From Polaromonas jejuensis NBRC 106434 (GTDB taxonomy: Bacteria; Pseudomonadota; Gammaproteobacteria; Burkholderiales; Burkholderiaceae_C), in the NCBI RefSeq assembly GCF_001598235.1, contig NZ_BCYO01000017.1, positions 32,876-96,875 on the forward strand: 64,000 nucleotides of DNA, given 5' to 3'. Positions 9,004 to 19,215 of the stretch are shown here, one piece after another (position 1 is the stretch's first letter; each line of letters begins with the position of its first letter). Below the pieces are notes generated by a model. The model saw only the letters and a list, made by a program, of their open reading frames with translations, searched no databases and was not told the origin of the DNA. The position numbers and the translations under genes were made by a program.

Positions 9004-10533
9004 TCAGGGGGCGGTGAGCAGGGCGGGTGTGATCGGGGCAGAAACATCGCTGGTCATGGGCGGTGGCGGCGGGCTGGCCGCGGTCCAGCCACCGCCCAGC
9101 GCCCGGTATAGGGCCACCCAGGCGCTGCGGCGTTCGCGCTGCAGGTTCACGACGGCGCTCTGCGCCGCCAGCAGGGTGCGCCGCACGTCTTCGAGTTCCA
9201 CCAGGCTGATTAGGCCGCTGGCGTAACGGGCCTGGGTTGCGGTGAAGGATGCAAGGTAGCCCTCGGCGGCGACCATGGCGTCCTGGTTGCGTTCCGCGGT
9301 GCTTTGCAGGTTGACGAGGGCTTCTTCCACCTCCCGGACGGCCTGGCGCACGCTGCCGCGGTACTGGGCCGCCGCGTTCTCGTACCGCGCCTTGGCGGCT
9401 TCCACGTTGGCTTCGCTCGCACCGCCATCAAACAGCGGAATGGTCAGTTGCAGCGGCCCCACCGACCAGGTGTCAAAGCGCTGCGAAAAATGACCCGTTT
9501 TCGATTCGGCGGTGGCGATGGAGCCGCTGAGGTTCAGGCGCGGGTAGCGTTCCGCGCGCGCGCTGCCTACCTCCAGGTGGGCAGCATCCACCTCGCGCGC
9601 CGCGTTGAAAATATCGGGCCGTTGGGCCAGCACCTCGGCCGGCACGCTGACCACGGGCGCCGGGGATTCCTGCGCCAGGTCGGCGGGCGCCTGGGCCAGT
9701 TTTTGCCGCAAGTCGGTCTCTGCCATGGCGGTCAGCGCCACCAGCGCCTTGACATCGAGATCGCACAGCGTGCGTTGCTGGATGGCGTTGCCCCGGCCTT
9801 CTGCCGCGCTGGCACGCGCCAGTGCGGCGGTGGCGGGCGCCTGAAAGCCAGCCTGGGTGCTGAGTTCTGCCAGGCGCGAGGTTTCCTCCCGGGACGCGGC
9901 ATCGGCGCGCGCGACAGCCAGCAGTTTTTCACAGGCCCGCAGGCTGTAGTACTGATTGGCCACCTCGGCGGCGACCGACACCCGCGCAGCGTGCCACAGC
10001 GCCTGGGAGCCTTCCAGCCGCTGCTGGTCGGCATCGCGGCTGGCGGCGTACTGGCCGAACAGGTCGATTTCCCACGACGACTGCAAGCCCGCCTCGCGGG
10101 TCGTGGTGATCGGGGAGATGGTCCGGCTCACGGGTGGCGGGCGGCTGCGGGTGACGCTGCCGACAGCGTCCAGGGTGGGCAGCATGGCCGCGCCGGAGGC
10201 CACACGGGACGCGCGCGCCTGCTCGATGTTGGACAGCGCCGACACGATGGACGGGCTGGCGGCCTCGGCGGCCATGATCAACTCCACGAGCAAGGGGTCA
10301 TTCTGCTGCTGCCACCACTGCGCCAGGCTGGCCAGGCTGCCGCGGTGCGGCAATGCCGCCGTGGTGCCTGCCGCCGGCAAGGGAGCCTGCCACGCGGGCG
10401 GAATGGCGACGGCGACAGGGGCAAACGGGGCTTCGACCGCACAGCCCGCCAGCCATAAAGCCCCCAAGGGCCAGAGGCGGAGCCACAGGTTCAGCCGGCG
10501 GGAAGGCTGCGGTTGGCGCTCAGACCTTTTCAT
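9004..10533 (-). CDS. Outer-membrane efflux lipoprotein (NodT/TolC-type OMF)
   Basis: A 509-residue outer-membrane channel subunit of the tripartite pump. The N-terminus is a lipoprotein signal ending in L-A-G-C, with Cys31 as the lipidated residue. Two OEP repeats follow, with the long coiled-coil regions typical of NodT-family factors (for example VVALYRALGGGW near the C-terminus). Its ATG lies inside the end of the tetR gene (14-base overlap), so regulator and pump genes are translationally linked, and 50 bp separate it from the adaptor gene. Confidence 0.92.
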   Translation of the reverse strand: MKRSERQPQPSRRLNLWLRLWPLGALWLAGCAVEAPFAPVAVAIPPAWQAPLPAAGTTAALPHRGSLASLAQWWQQQNDPLLVELIMAAEAASPSIVSALSNIEQARASRVASGAAMLPTLDAVGSVTRSRPPPVSRTISPITTTREAGLQSSWEIDLFGQYAASRDADQQRLEGSQALWHAARVSVAAEVANQYYSLRACEKLLAVARADAASREETSRLAELSTQAGFQAPATAALARASAAEGRGNAIQQRTLCDLDVKALVALTAMAETDLRQKLAQAPADLAQESPAPVVSVPAEVLAQRPDIFNAAREVDAAHLEVGSARAERYPRLNLSGSIATAESKTGHFSQRFDTWSVGPLQLTIPLFDGGASEANVEAAKARYENAAAQYRGSVRQAVREVEEALVNLQSTAERNQDAMVAAEGYLASFTATQARYASGLISLVELEDVRRTLLAAQSAVVNLQRERRSAWVALYRALGGGWTAASPPPPPMTSDVSAPITPALLTAP

Positions 10534-11281
10534 GGCTTGCAGTCCTCATGCGTACAGGGCTGGCCGCAGAACGGTGGGTGGGTGCGGTACTTCGCCGGGC
10601 CGCTTCGACAGCGACCATGGCCTCTGCGTAGCCCACCAGGCTGCCGGCCCACCGGGCTATGGCTTCGGGCGTTCCGAACAGCTGCGGCCGTATCACCTCC
10701 ACCACGTCGCGGCTGATGAACAGCTGGACGGCCAGCCCGGTGATGGAAAAGGCCAGCCGGTGCACATCGTCATCGGCCTCGGCAAGCGCCAGATGGCGGC
10801 ACAGCACGGCCACCAGCGCGGCATGCGCGGGCTTCAGGCCGTTGTCGACCTCTTCCGCCCAGAGGCCGGTGGGCTCCAGCATTTCGCGAAAGTGCAGCCG
10901 GGTGCACAGCTGCACCAGCTCACCCTGGCGCATCGGTTCGAGGAAACCCGCGAAGAAGCCTTGCAGCGACTGGCGCAGCGTGAAATGGGGCTGGTTGTAG
11001 AGCGCGATATCGTCGCGCGCGCTGCCTATGGGCTCGGTAAACACCGCCCGGTACAGCCCGGCCTTGTCGCCGAAGTAATAGCTGATGGCGGCGACGTTGG
11101 CGCCGGCCGCCTGCGCGATCTCGCGGGTCGAGGTTTTGGCAAAGCCTTTTTCAGAGAACAGCCTGAGCGCCGCGTGCAGCAACTGCGCCCGCGCTTCCAC
11201 GCCATCTGCGCGCTGCTTTCGGCTCGCGCCCTGGGGGCCCGCAAAGCGCAAGGGGGTTTTGGGGCGTCTGGAGGCATTCAT
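10520..11281 (-). CDS. TetR/AcrR-family repressor of the efflux operon
   Basis: A 253-residue regulator whose N-terminal TetR helix-turn-helix is at about residues 28-85 (TSTREIAQAAGANVAAISYYFGDK). The long C-terminal ligand domain is like those of the CerR/DUF1956 group. It is the first gene of the pump operon and overlaps the outer-membrane factor gene by 14 bp, so it probably represses its own operon and is released by pump substrates. A candidate operator lies just upstream. Confidence 0.9.
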   Translation of the reverse strand: MNASRRPKTPLRFAGPQGASRKQRADGVEARAQLLHAALRLFSEKGFAKTSTREIAQAAGANVAAISYYFGDKAGLYRAVFTEPIGSARDDIALYNQPHFTLRQSLQGFFAGFLEPMRQGELVQLCTRLHFREMLEPTGLWAEEVDNGLKPAHAALVAVLCRHLALAEADDDVHRLAFSITGLAVQLFISRDVVEVIRPQLFGTPEAIARWAGSLVGYAEAMVAVEAARRSTAPTHRSAASPVRMRTASHEKV

Positions 11282-11303
11282 GTGCTGGATTAAAGCACAT
11301 GAG

Positions 11304-11319
11304 TCAAACGATTGATTGA
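11304..11319. promoter_or_regulatory. Candidate TetR operator
   Basis: TCAAACGATTGATTGA is an imperfect 16-base palindrome with outer TCAA/TTGA arms. It lies between the tetR start and the glnE stop, where an autoregulatory operator is expected. The assignment rests only on symmetry and position. Confidence 0.4.
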
Positions 11320-11337
11320 ACTAAGAGCCGCTCACAA

Positions 11338-14103
11338 TCAGCTGCCTGACGGGAAGGCGGCGGCCCACAGCTGCTGGATGGCGGTGCACTCGGCCAGGAG
11401 CGCCGGTGGCGTGACCTGGGTCGGCTCCTCGTTGAGGCGGGCATGGTGCTGCACGCGCCGCAGTTCGCGGTAGGCAGCGGCGGCCTGCCGGCCAATGCCC
11501 GCGGGCAGCAGGCCGGCGGTTTCCGCGCGCTGCAGCAGGGCGATGTTGCCCACGTTGTCGATCAGCTCCCGGTGCCGTGCCGATTGTGAAAGCACCAGGA
11601 ACTGCACCGCAAACTCGGCATCCACCATGCCGCCGGTGCTGTGCTTGATGTCAAATTTGCCGCCTTTGACGGGATGGGCGCCGCGCACCTTTTCGCGCAT
11701 GGCCACAATTTCATGGCGCAGCGCCGCCGCCTCGCGCGGCGCGGTGACGACGGCCTCGCGCACCAGGTCAAAGCGCTGGCGCAGCGATTCATCGCCGAGC
11801 ACGAAGCGGGCGCGCGTCATGGCCTGGTGCTCCCAGGTCCAGGCGGTGTTGCTGCCGCGTTGCTGCTGGTAGCGTGTGTAGGCCTCAAAGCTGGTCACCA
11901 GCAGGCCTGAATTGCCGTTGGGCCGCAAGGCGGTGTCGATCTCGAACAGGTCGCCCTCGCCGGTCTTGACGGTCAGCCAGTTGATCAGCTTGCGCACAAA
12001 GGCCGCATAGACTTCGGGGGCGCGCTCGTCCTCGTCTTCGTAGACAAACACGATGTCCAGGTCGCTGCCGTAGCCGAGCTCCATGCCGCCCAGCTTGCCG
12101 TAGGCAATGATGGCGAACTGGGGCGTGTCGCGGTGCCGGTTTTTCAGGCGCTGCCAGCACCAGTCGGTGGTGATGCGCAGCACGGCTTCGGCCAGCGCGC
12201 TCAAATCGTCGGCCACCTGCTCGACGCTGAGCACCCCTTCCACATCCCGGGCCAGCGTGCGGAACACCTCGGCATGGTGGGCGCGGCGCAGCAGGTTCAG
12301 GCAGGTTTCCTCGTCGTCCTCGCCGGTGCGCCGGAGCGCGGCCAGCCGCTGCTGCAACTCCCTGGCGAAAGCCAGGGGGTCAAAGCGTTCATGCAGCAGT
12401 TCGTCGCTGGCCAGTTCGTCAATCAGGCCGGGGTGCTGGAGCAGGTAGCGCGCCGGCCACCTGGCCGCACCCAGCAGGCGCAGCAGGCGTTGGTGCACGG
12501 CCGGGCGCTCCTGCAGCAGGGCCAGGTAATTTTCCCGCCTGAGCAGGGGCTCAATCCAGTCGATCAGCCGAACGGCGGCTTCTTCCGTGACGCTGCCTTC
12601 CTGCAGCCACTGCGCCGTGCGCTGCAGCAGCCGCATCAGGCGGGTGCGCGAGTCCTCGCGCAGGGCCAGTACCCGAGGGTGCTGGCGCCACGGCGCCAGC
12701 CGGGCGCGAAACTGTTCCGGCCACTGCTCCGACAGCTGGTCGAGCAGCTCATCGAGCTGTTGAGGCGGCGCGCCGGCAACCTTGCCACAGCGCTTGCAGT
12801 CGGCGCTGCCGCCCAGCAGGCGGTCAAACTCGCCGGCGACCAGCTCGCGGTGCGCGTCCAGTTCGCTGAGAAGCGCGCCGCAGCTGCTGTAGCCCAGGGT
12901 TTGCGCAATCCAGCCCAGGTCATCGTCGCGGGTCGGCAGGACATGGGTTTGCTGGTCATCCAGGTACTGGATGCGGTGTTCCACCTTGCGCAAAAAGTCG
13001 TAGGCCCGCGCCATGGCGTCGGCGGTATCCTGGGGCATCAGCCCGGCATGGGCGAGGCGCTGCAGGGCGTCAACGGTCGGGCGGGTGCGCAGTTCGGGGA
13101 ACCGGCCGCCGCGCACCACCTGCAGCAGTTGCACGGTGAATTCGATCTCGCGAATGCCGCCGCGCGACATCTTCACATCGTTGGCGCGCTCGGGATGGCC
13201 GGCGCAGCGCTTGGCCGCATGGTCGCGAATCTGGCGGTGCAGCACGCGCAGCGCATCAAACACGTTGTAGTCCAGGTAGCGCCTGAAGACGAAGGGCAGC
13301 ACGGAGCCGCGCAAGGCCTGTGCCGAGCCGCTGCGTATGCAGGCCAGGGGCGCCACCACGCGGCTCTTCAGCCAGGCAAAGCGTTCCCATTCGCGCCCCT
13401 GGTCCTGGAAATACTCTTCCAGCGCGCTGAGCGAAATGGCGGCCGGCCCGGAGTTGCCGTTGGGCCGCAGGGCCAGGTCGACGCGGAACACGAAGCCATG
13501 CTCGGTGGCATCGCCGATCAGGTTGAAAACCGCCTTGACCTGGTGCGCAAAGTATTCGTGGTTGGAGATCTGGCCGCGGCCATCGCTGCGGCCCGCCGTC
13601 TCGCCGTCGTGGTCATAGACGTAAATCAGGTCGATGTCGCTGGAGACATTGAGTTCCCGCGCCCCGAGCTTGCCCATGCCCACCACCCACATCTGGGCGC
13701 GCGCCCCGCCGGGTGCCTGCGGCGCACCATAGATCGCGTCCAGCGCCTCGCCGGAATTTTGCATGGCCACATCTAGGGCCAGTTCGGCCAGCTCGGTCAT
13801 GGCCCGGGTCACCACAACGAGCGGCGCCTGATGTTCGCAGGCGCCGTCGCAATCGAGCACCACCAGCCGCTCCATCACCAGCTGGCGCAGCACGCGCAGC
13901 GCCGAGCCGGTGTCCAGGCCGCTCGCCAGAAGCGCCTCCAGAGTGGTTTGCATGGTCGCACGCAGCGGCGCGCCGGCAGGCAGCAGCGGCATCTGTTCCG
14001 CGTAGCGACGGCGAATGCGCAGAACAAACCGGGAATAGGCCGAGGCGGCCGACTGGGAGGAAGGCGGGGGGTTGGGACAGGCGGTGGAGGCGACGGTCAT
14101 CAC
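11338..14103 (-). CDS. glnE: Bifunctional glutamine synthetase adenylyltransferase/deadenylase
   Basis: A 921-residue enzyme that adds AMP to glutamine synthetase in nitrogen excess and removes it in nitrogen limitation, under PII control. It has two nucleotidyltransferase modules. The N-terminal deadenylating module has GMGKLGARELNVSSDIDL with metal ligands Asp156 and Asp158, and the C-terminal adenylylating module has YGKLGGMELGYGSDLDIVF near residue 680. Length is close to the E. coli protein. It is transcribed divergently from yhdP, with 64 bp between the starts. Confidence 0.95.
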   Translation of the reverse strand: MMTVASTACPNPPPSSQSAASAYSRFVLRIRRRYAEQMPLLPAGAPLRATMQTTLEALLASGLDTGSALRVLRQLVMERLVVLDCDGACEHQAPLVVVTRAMTELAELALDVAMQNSGEALDAIYGAPQAPGGARAQMWVVGMGKLGARELNVSSDIDLIYVYDHDGETAGRSDGRGQISNHEYFAHQVKAVFNLIGDATEHGFVFRVDLALRPNGNSGPAAISLSALEEYFQDQGREWERFAWLKSRVVAPLACIRSGSAQALRGSVLPFVFRRYLDYNVFDALRVLHRQIRDHAAKRCAGHPERANDVKMSRGGIREIEFTVQLLQVVRGGRFPELRTRPTVDALQRLAHAGLMPQDTADAMARAYDFLRKVEHRIQYLDDQQTHVLPTRDDDLGWIAQTLGYSSCGALLSELDAHRELVAGEFDRLLGGSADCKRCGKVAGAPPQQLDELLDQLSEQWPEQFRARLAPWRQHPRVLALREDSRTRLMRLLQRTAQWLQEGSVTEEAAVRLIDWIEPLLRRENYLALLQERPAVHQRLLRLLGAARWPARYLLQHPGLIDELASDELLHERFDPLAFARELQQRLAALRRTGEDDEETCLNLLRRAHHAEVFRTLARDVEGVLSVEQVADDLSALAEAVLRITTDWCWQRLKNRHRDTPQFAIIAYGKLGGMELGYGSDLDIVFVYEDEDERAPEVYAAFVRKLINWLTVKTGEGDLFEIDTALRPNGNSGLLVTSFEAYTRYQQQRGSNTAWTWEHQAMTRARFVLGDESLRQRFDLVREAVVTAPREAAALRHEIVAMREKVRGAHPVKGGKFDIKHSTGGMVDAEFAVQFLVLSQSARHRELIDNVGNIALLQRAETAGLLPAGIGRQAAAAYRELRRVQHHARLNEEPTQVTPPALLAECTAIQQLWAAAFPSGS

Positions 14104-14167
14104 ACTACTTCACAAATCATCGTGGTTTTGCGCCGGGCGGGCTGCGCCGTCGGCGGTCATAATTCTC

Positions 14168-17100
14168 ATGTCAATGGAGCCAACGATTCCCACTCTCTCA
14201 GCCCTGCCGTCCCGACGCCTGCGATGGATCACCGGCGCCGTGCGCCTGGTGTTGTGGCTGGTCGTGACCGCCTGGCTGCTCTTCGGCCTGAGCTGGATCG
14301 TGCTGCATGGCTGGATTGTGCCGCGAATCGGAGAATTCCGTCCGCGCCTGGAAGCAGAGGCCAGCAAGGCCCTGGGGGTGCCGGTCCGCATTGGCCAGAT
14401 CAGCGCCCATTCGCAGGGCATGATTCCGTCGTTTGAGTTGCGCGACGTCACCCTGCTGGATGCGCAAGGGCGCGAGGCCCTGCGCCTGCCGCGCCTGCTG
14501 GGCGCCCTGTCGCCCTCCTCGCTCTGGGGGCTGGGCTTTGAGCAGCTGTATATCGACCAGCCCGAATTCGATGTCCGGCGCGCCGCCGATGGCCAAATCT
14601 ATGTGGGCGGGCTGGATGTGTCCAGGGAGCAGGCCGCCGGCCACAGCGCGGTGGCCGACTGGTTTTTCTCGCAGACCGAGTTTGTCCTGCGCGGCGGGAC
14701 CGTGCACTGGACCGACGAGTTGCGCCAGGCACCGCCTTTGACGCTGACCCAGGTGGACGGCGTCATGCGCAATGCCCGGCGGCGCCACCTCATGCGCCTG
14801 GATGCCACGCCGCCGGCCGAATGGGGTGAGCGCTTCACCCTCAGGGGCATCTTCAGGCAGTCCTTGTTGTCGACCAAGGCCGGCGATCTGGCGACATGGA
14901 CCGGCCAGCTCTACGCCGGGTCCGACCGTGTCGACCTGTCCCGCGTCAAGCAATACAGCAACCTGGACTCGCTGGGCGTGGAGCTGATCGGAGGCCACGG
15001 GGCGCTGCGCGCCTGGGCGGATGTCAGCAAGGGGAAAATCACCGGAGGCGTGGCCGATGTGGCGCTGCAGCAGGTGGAGGCCAGGCTCGGCCAGAAGTTG
15101 CAGCCACTCGGGTTTGAGTCCGTCGCCGGGCGCTTCGGCGGCGGACGGCGCGCCGATGGTTTTGATTTCAACACCCAGGGCCTGCGGTTTCGAACCCGGG
15201 AGGGCCTGCAGTGGCCCGGTGGCAACCTGGCGCTGGTCCAAACCAGCGATGCAGCGGGAGCGCCCCTGCACAGCGAGTTCAAGGGCGACATGCTGGACCT
15301 GGCCGCGCTGGCGCAGATTGCCCATCGCCTGCCGCTGGACAGTGCGACCCATGAGCTCCTGACTTCTTTTGCCCCCAGGGGCCTGGTGGAGACCGTGGAC
15401 CTCCGCTGGCAGGGGCCGCCGGAGGCGCCTGCCAGCTTTGCCGCCAAGGGCCGCGTGGCGGGTTTGAGCGTGGCTGGCGCCGCAAGCGCTGTCTCGCACG
15501 ACAGCCCCGGCCGGCCGGGCATCAGCGGGGCGGCGATTGATTTTGACCTCACGAACGAAGGCGGCCACGCCAAAGTAAAAATCCTCAACGGCGGGCTTGA
15601 TCTGCCGGGCATCTTCGAGGAGCCGCAGCTCCCGCTCGATCAGTTGTCGGTGGACGCCCAGTGGAAGTTTTCAGGCCGCAAAATGGAAGTGCAACTGCGC
15701 AATCTGCAGTTTGCCAATACCGATGCGCAGGGTGAGGCGCAGGTCAGCTGGCACACCGACGATTCGGCCCCCGCTCCGACGACCCCGGCTACCGCGGCCG
15801 GCGCTGGCCCCTTGTCCGACCACCGCTTCCCCGGCGTGCTGGATCTGCAGGGCAGCTTGAGCCGGGGCGATGGTAGCCGGGTGCACCGTTATTTGCCGCT
15901 GGTGCTGGCGCCAGAGGCGCGTCACTATGTGCGCGATGCCGTGGTGCAGGGCCAGGTCAGCGACGTGAAATTCAAGGTCAAGGGCCCCGTCAGCCAGCTC
16001 CCCTTCGCCAATCCGGCGCAGGGCGATTTCCGGGTTTCCGCCAAAGTGAAAAACGGACACTTTGCCTATGTGCCGAACACCCTGCAGCCGGCCGGCGCTG
16101 CGCCGTGGCCGGCCCTCACCGGGCTCGATGGCGAGCTGGTCTTCAACCGGGCGGCCCTCGAGGTCAACGGCGCCACCGGAAAGCTGGCGGGCTTGCCCGG
16201 CCTGCAGCTGCTCAAGGGCAGTGCCCGAATTCCCGACCTGATCCATAACGCCACGGTCGAGGTGGCGCTTGAGCTCAAGGGGGCGCTGGCCGACGCGCTG
16301 GGCTTCGTCAACACCTCGCCGGTGGGCGGCATGACGGACCAGGTGCTGGCCAAGGCCGTGGCCACCGGCGCGGGCGATTACCGTTTTCGCCTGAACCTGC
16401 CGATTCATTCGATCGACAAATCGCGGGTCGAGGGAAGCATCACCCTGCCCGGCAATGATGTGCAGTTCACCCCGGGGACCCCGCAGCTGGGCAAACTCAA
16501 GGGCGTGGTGACCGTGAGCGAGCGGGGGTTTTCGGTCGCAGGCGCCCAGGCGCAGCTCCTGGGCGGCGATATCCGTTTTGATGGCGGCACGCGCACTGCG
16601 ACCCGTCCGGCGGCAGGCGGGCCGGAGGCCGGCACCAGCGTGGCCTTCAAGGCGCAGGGCACGCTCACCGCAGAGGGCTTGCGAAAGGCTGGCAACCTGG
16701 GGCTTGTCTCCCGCATGGCCCAACACGCCAGCGGCAGCACCGCCTACACCGCCTCGCTGGGCTTTCGGCGCGGGGTTTCCGAGTTCATGGTGGCCAGCAG
16801 TTTGCAGGGTTTGGCGCTGAGCCTGCCGGCCCCCCTGGGCAAAACCGCGGAGGCTGCGCTGCCGCTCCGGTTCGAGAATGCCCTGCTGCGGGATTCCATG
16901 AGCATGGGGCAGAAACTGCAGGATCAGCTGTCGCTGAGCATTGGCCGCGTGGCTTCGATCAACTATGTGCGCGACCTGAGCGGCGCCGAACCCCGTGTGC
17001 TCCGGGGCGGCATTGCCGTGGGTCTGGAGGCCGGTGAAACGGTGCCGTCGCAGGAAGCGGGCGTGGCCGCCAACATCAACCTGGCCCGGGTCGACCTGGA

Positions 17101-18406
17101 TGCCTGGGAGAAAATTCTTTCCACGCCATCTGGCGACAGTGCCGCGACCGGCGCCGCCTCCGGGCCGGCTTCCGTGGCCGCCAGCCACTCGGACGCCAAT
17201 GCGGCCATGACCTATCTGCCCACGGTAATGGCCATACGCGCCAGGGAACTGCTGGTGGGGGGGCGCAGGCTGAACAATGTGGTGGTGGGCGGATCACGAG
17301 AAGGCTTGAACTGGCGCGCCAATATCGAGGCGTCCGAGCTCAACGGCTATGCGGAGTTTCGCCAGCCCGGCGGCATTGGCGCGGGACGCGTGTATGCGCG
17401 GCTTTCGCGTTTGAGCCTGGCGCCCAGCGCGGCCAGCGATGTGGAAGCCATTCTGGATGAGCAGCCTGCCAGTATTCCGGCCCTGGACATCGTGGTGGAG
17501 GACATGGAGTTGCGCGGCAAGAAGCTGGGGCGGGTTGAAATTGATGCGGTCAACCGGGGCAGCTTTGGCGCAGCGCGCGAGGGCGTTCGCGAGTGGCGCC
17601 TGAACAAATTCAACGTGATCCTGCCCGAAGCCGTGTTCACGGCGACGGGTAACTGGGCGGCCGTGAACGTGCCGGCCACCTCCCCAGGGACCAGCGGATC
17701 GCGCGCCACGGCAAAGGCCGCCGCCGAGCGCCGCCGTACCGCGATGAACTTCAAGCTGGACATGGCCGACTCCGGTGAGCTGCTCAAACGCTTCGGCATG
17801 GGCGAGCTGATCCGCCGCGGCAAGGGCAAGCTCGAAGGCCAGGTGGCCTGGATGGGCTCCCCCCTGAGCCTGGACTATCCGAGCATGAGCGGGCAGTTCA
17901 ACGTGAATGTCGAGTCGGGGCAGTTTGTGAAGGCCGACCCGGGCATCGCCAAGCTGCTGGGTGTGCTGAGCCTGCAGTCCCTGCCCCGGCGCCTGACGCT
18001 GGATTTCCGCGATGTCTTTTCCGAAGGCTTTGCCTTCGACTTCGTGCGCGGCGACGTCAACATCAACCAGGGGCTGGCGACCACCAACAACCTGCAGATG
18101 CGCGGCGTGAATGCCGCCGTGCTGATGGCAGGCAGCGCCGACATTGCCCGTGAAACGCAAAATATCCGGGTGGTCGTCGTGCCTGAAATCAATGCCGGCA
18201 CGGCTTCGCTGATTGCCACGGTCATCAACCCGGCCATTGGCCTGGGCAGCTTTCTGGCGCAGATGTTTCTGCGCCGCCCGCTGATGCAGGCGGCCACCCA
18301 GGAGTTCCAGATCGATGGCACCTGGTCAGACCCCAAAATCACCAAGGTGAGCCGCAAAGCCCAGCCCGAAGGTCAGGCTGATGTCACTTCCACGGAGACC
18401 CGTTGA
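14168..18406 (+). CDS. yhdP: YhdP/AsmA-like envelope phospholipid-transport protein
   Basis: A protein of about 1412 residues with one N-terminal membrane span (about residues 21-45, WLVVTAWLLFGLSWIVL) and a very long periplasmic beta-rich body, as in the TamB/AsmA-like bridges that move phospholipid between membranes. The C-terminal AsmA-like part is recognisable (LLGVLSLQSLPRRLTLDF followed by the GFAFDFVRGDVNI segment). The start was set at ATG 14168 (a second Met follows two codons later), because upstream starts would overlap glnE. Two bases separate its stop from the next gene. It heads a yhdP-nit1-kinase-regulator run. Confidence 0.88.
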   Translation: MSMEPTIPTLSALPSRRLRWITGAVRLVLWLVVTAWLLFGLSWIVLHGWIVPRIGEFRPRLEAEASKALGVPVRIGQISAHSQGMIPSFELRDVTLLDAQGREALRLPRLLGALSPSSLWGLGFEQLYIDQPEFDVRRAADGQIYVGGLDVSREQAAGHSAVADWFFSQTEFVLRGGTVHWTDELRQAPPLTLTQVDGVMRNARRRHLMRLDATPPAEWGERFTLRGIFRQSLLSTKAGDLATWTGQLYAGSDRVDLSRVKQYSNLDSLGVELIGGHGALRAWADVSKGKITGGVADVALQQVEARLGQKLQPLGFESVAGRFGGGRRADGFDFNTQGLRFRTREGLQWPGGNLALVQTSDAAGAPLHSEFKGDMLDLAALAQIAHRLPLDSATHELLTSFAPRGLVETVDLRWQGPPEAPASFAAKGRVAGLSVAGAASAVSHDSPGRPGISGAAIDFDLTNEGGHAKVKILNGGLDLPGIFEEPQLPLDQLSVDAQWKFSGRKMEVQLRNLQFANTDAQGEAQVSWHTDDSAPAPTTPATAAGAGPLSDHRFPGVLDLQGSLSRGDGSRVHRYLPLVLAPEARHYVRDAVVQGQVSDVKFKVKGPVSQLPFANPAQGDFRVSAKVKNGHFAYVPNTLQPAGAAPWPALTGLDGELVFNRAALEVNGATGKLAGLPGLQLLKGSARIPDLIHNATVEVALELKGALADALGFVNTSPVGGMTDQVLAKAVATGAGDYRFRLNLPIHSIDKSRVEGSITLPGNDVQFTPGTPQLGKLKGVVTVSERGFSVAGAQAQLLGGDIRFDGGTRTATRPAAGGPEAGTSVAFKAQGTLTAEGLRKAGNLGLVSRMAQHASGSTAYTASLGFRRGVSEFMVASSLQGLALSLPAPLGKTAEAALPLRFENALLRDSMSMGQKLQDQLSLSIGRVASINYVRDLSGAEPRVLRGGIAVGLEAGETVPSQEAGVAANINLARVDLDAWEKILSTPSGDSAATGAASGPASVAASHSDANAAMTYLPTVMAIRARELLVGGRRLNNVVVGGSREGLNWRANIEASELNGYAEFRQPGGIGAGRVYARLSRLSLAPSAASDVEAILDEQPASIPALDIVVEDMELRGKKLGRVEIDAVNRGSFGAAREGVREWRLNKFNVILPEAVFTATGNWAAVNVPATSPGTSGSRATAKAAAERRRTAMNFKLDMADSGELLKRFGMGELIRRGKGKLEGQVAWMGSPLSLDYPSMSGQFNVNVESGQFVKADPGIAKLLGVLSLQSLPRRLTLDFRDVFSEGFAFDFVRGDVNINQGLATTNNLQMRGVNAAVLMAGSADIARETQNIRVVVVPEINAGTASLIATVINPAIGLGSFLAQMFLRRPLMQAATQEFQIDGTWSDPKITKVSRKAQPEGQADVTSTETR

Positions 18407-18408
18407 TC

Positions 18409-19215
18409 ATGAAAGTTGCTGCCATCCAGATGGTTTCAGGCACCGGCGTCCAGGCGAATCTGGAGGCCGCCGGCCAGTTGCTTGCCCAGGCCGCCGCCCA
18501 GGGGGCCGAGCTGGCGGTGCTGCCCGAGTATTTTTGCGTCATGGGTTTGAAGGACACCGACAAACTGAAAATCCGGGAAACCGCGGGGCGCGGCCTGATC
18601 CAGGATTTCCTGAGCCGTTCGGCGCGTGAACTGGGGCTGTGGATTGTCGGCGGCACCCTGCCGATGGCGACCCCCGACGCCGGCCGGGCACGCAACTGCT
18701 CACTGGCTTACGCGCCGTCGGGCGACTGCGTGGCGCGCTACGACAAGGTCCATTTGTTCAGGTTTGCGCAAGGCCAGGAAGACTACGACGAAACCCGCGT
18801 GCTGGAGCCGGGCTCGCAGCCGGTCCGGTTTGAGCTGGCGTCGCGTGACGGCCATGTCTACACCATAGGCATGAGCGTCTGCTACGACCTGCGCTTCCCC
18901 GAGCTTTACCGTGCCCTGAAGGCCGATCTGCTGCTGGTGCCCAGCGCCTTCACCTACACCACCGGCCAGGCGCACTGGGAGGTCTTGCTGCGCGCCCGGG
19001 CGATTGAAAATCTGGCGTATGTGCTGGCCGCCGCCCAAGGGGGCATCCACGAAAATGCGCGCCGCACCTGGGGCCACAGCATGCTGGTGGATCCCTGGGG
19101 CCAGGTTCTGGCGCAGCAGGCCGAAGGTGCGGGGCTGGTGATGGGCGAGGTGCTGGGTGCCCATCTTCAGGACGTGCGGCGCCGTCTTCCGGCCCTGGGG
19201 CATCGCGTGCTGTGA
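18409..19215 (+). CDS. nit1: Nitrilase-superfamily amidase, Nit1 type (deaminated glutathione amidase)
   Basis: A 268-residue carbon-nitrogen hydrolase with the catalytic triad Glu40 (LPEYF), Lys113 (YDKVHLF) and Cys158 (SVCYDLRFPELYR). The segment PSAFTYTTGQAHWEVLLRAR matches the Nit1/YbeM group, which hydrolyses deaminated glutathione as metabolite repair. The ATG was chosen over an in-frame TTG two codons earlier. It follows yhdP by two bases, and its TGA overlaps the GTG of the next gene, so the three are co-translated. Confidence 0.87.
   Translation: MKVAAIQMVSGTGVQANLEAAGQLLAQAAAQGAELAVLPEYFCVMGLKDTDKLKIRETAGRGLIQDFLSRSARELGLWIVGGTLPMATPDAGRARNCSLAYAPSGDCVARYDKVHLFRFAQGQEDYDETRVLEPGSQPVRFELASRDGHVYTIGMSVCYDLRFPELYRALKADLLLVPSAFTYTTGQAHWEVLLRARAIENLAYVLAAAQGGIHENARRTWGHSMLVDPWGQVLAQQAEGAGLVMGEVLGAHLQDVRRRLPALGHRVL

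Noticed and set aside
14072..14167. Upstream extension of yhdP to an earlier start
   Set aside because: It would overlap the glnE start region on the opposite strand and adds a non-conserved stretch before the membrane span.
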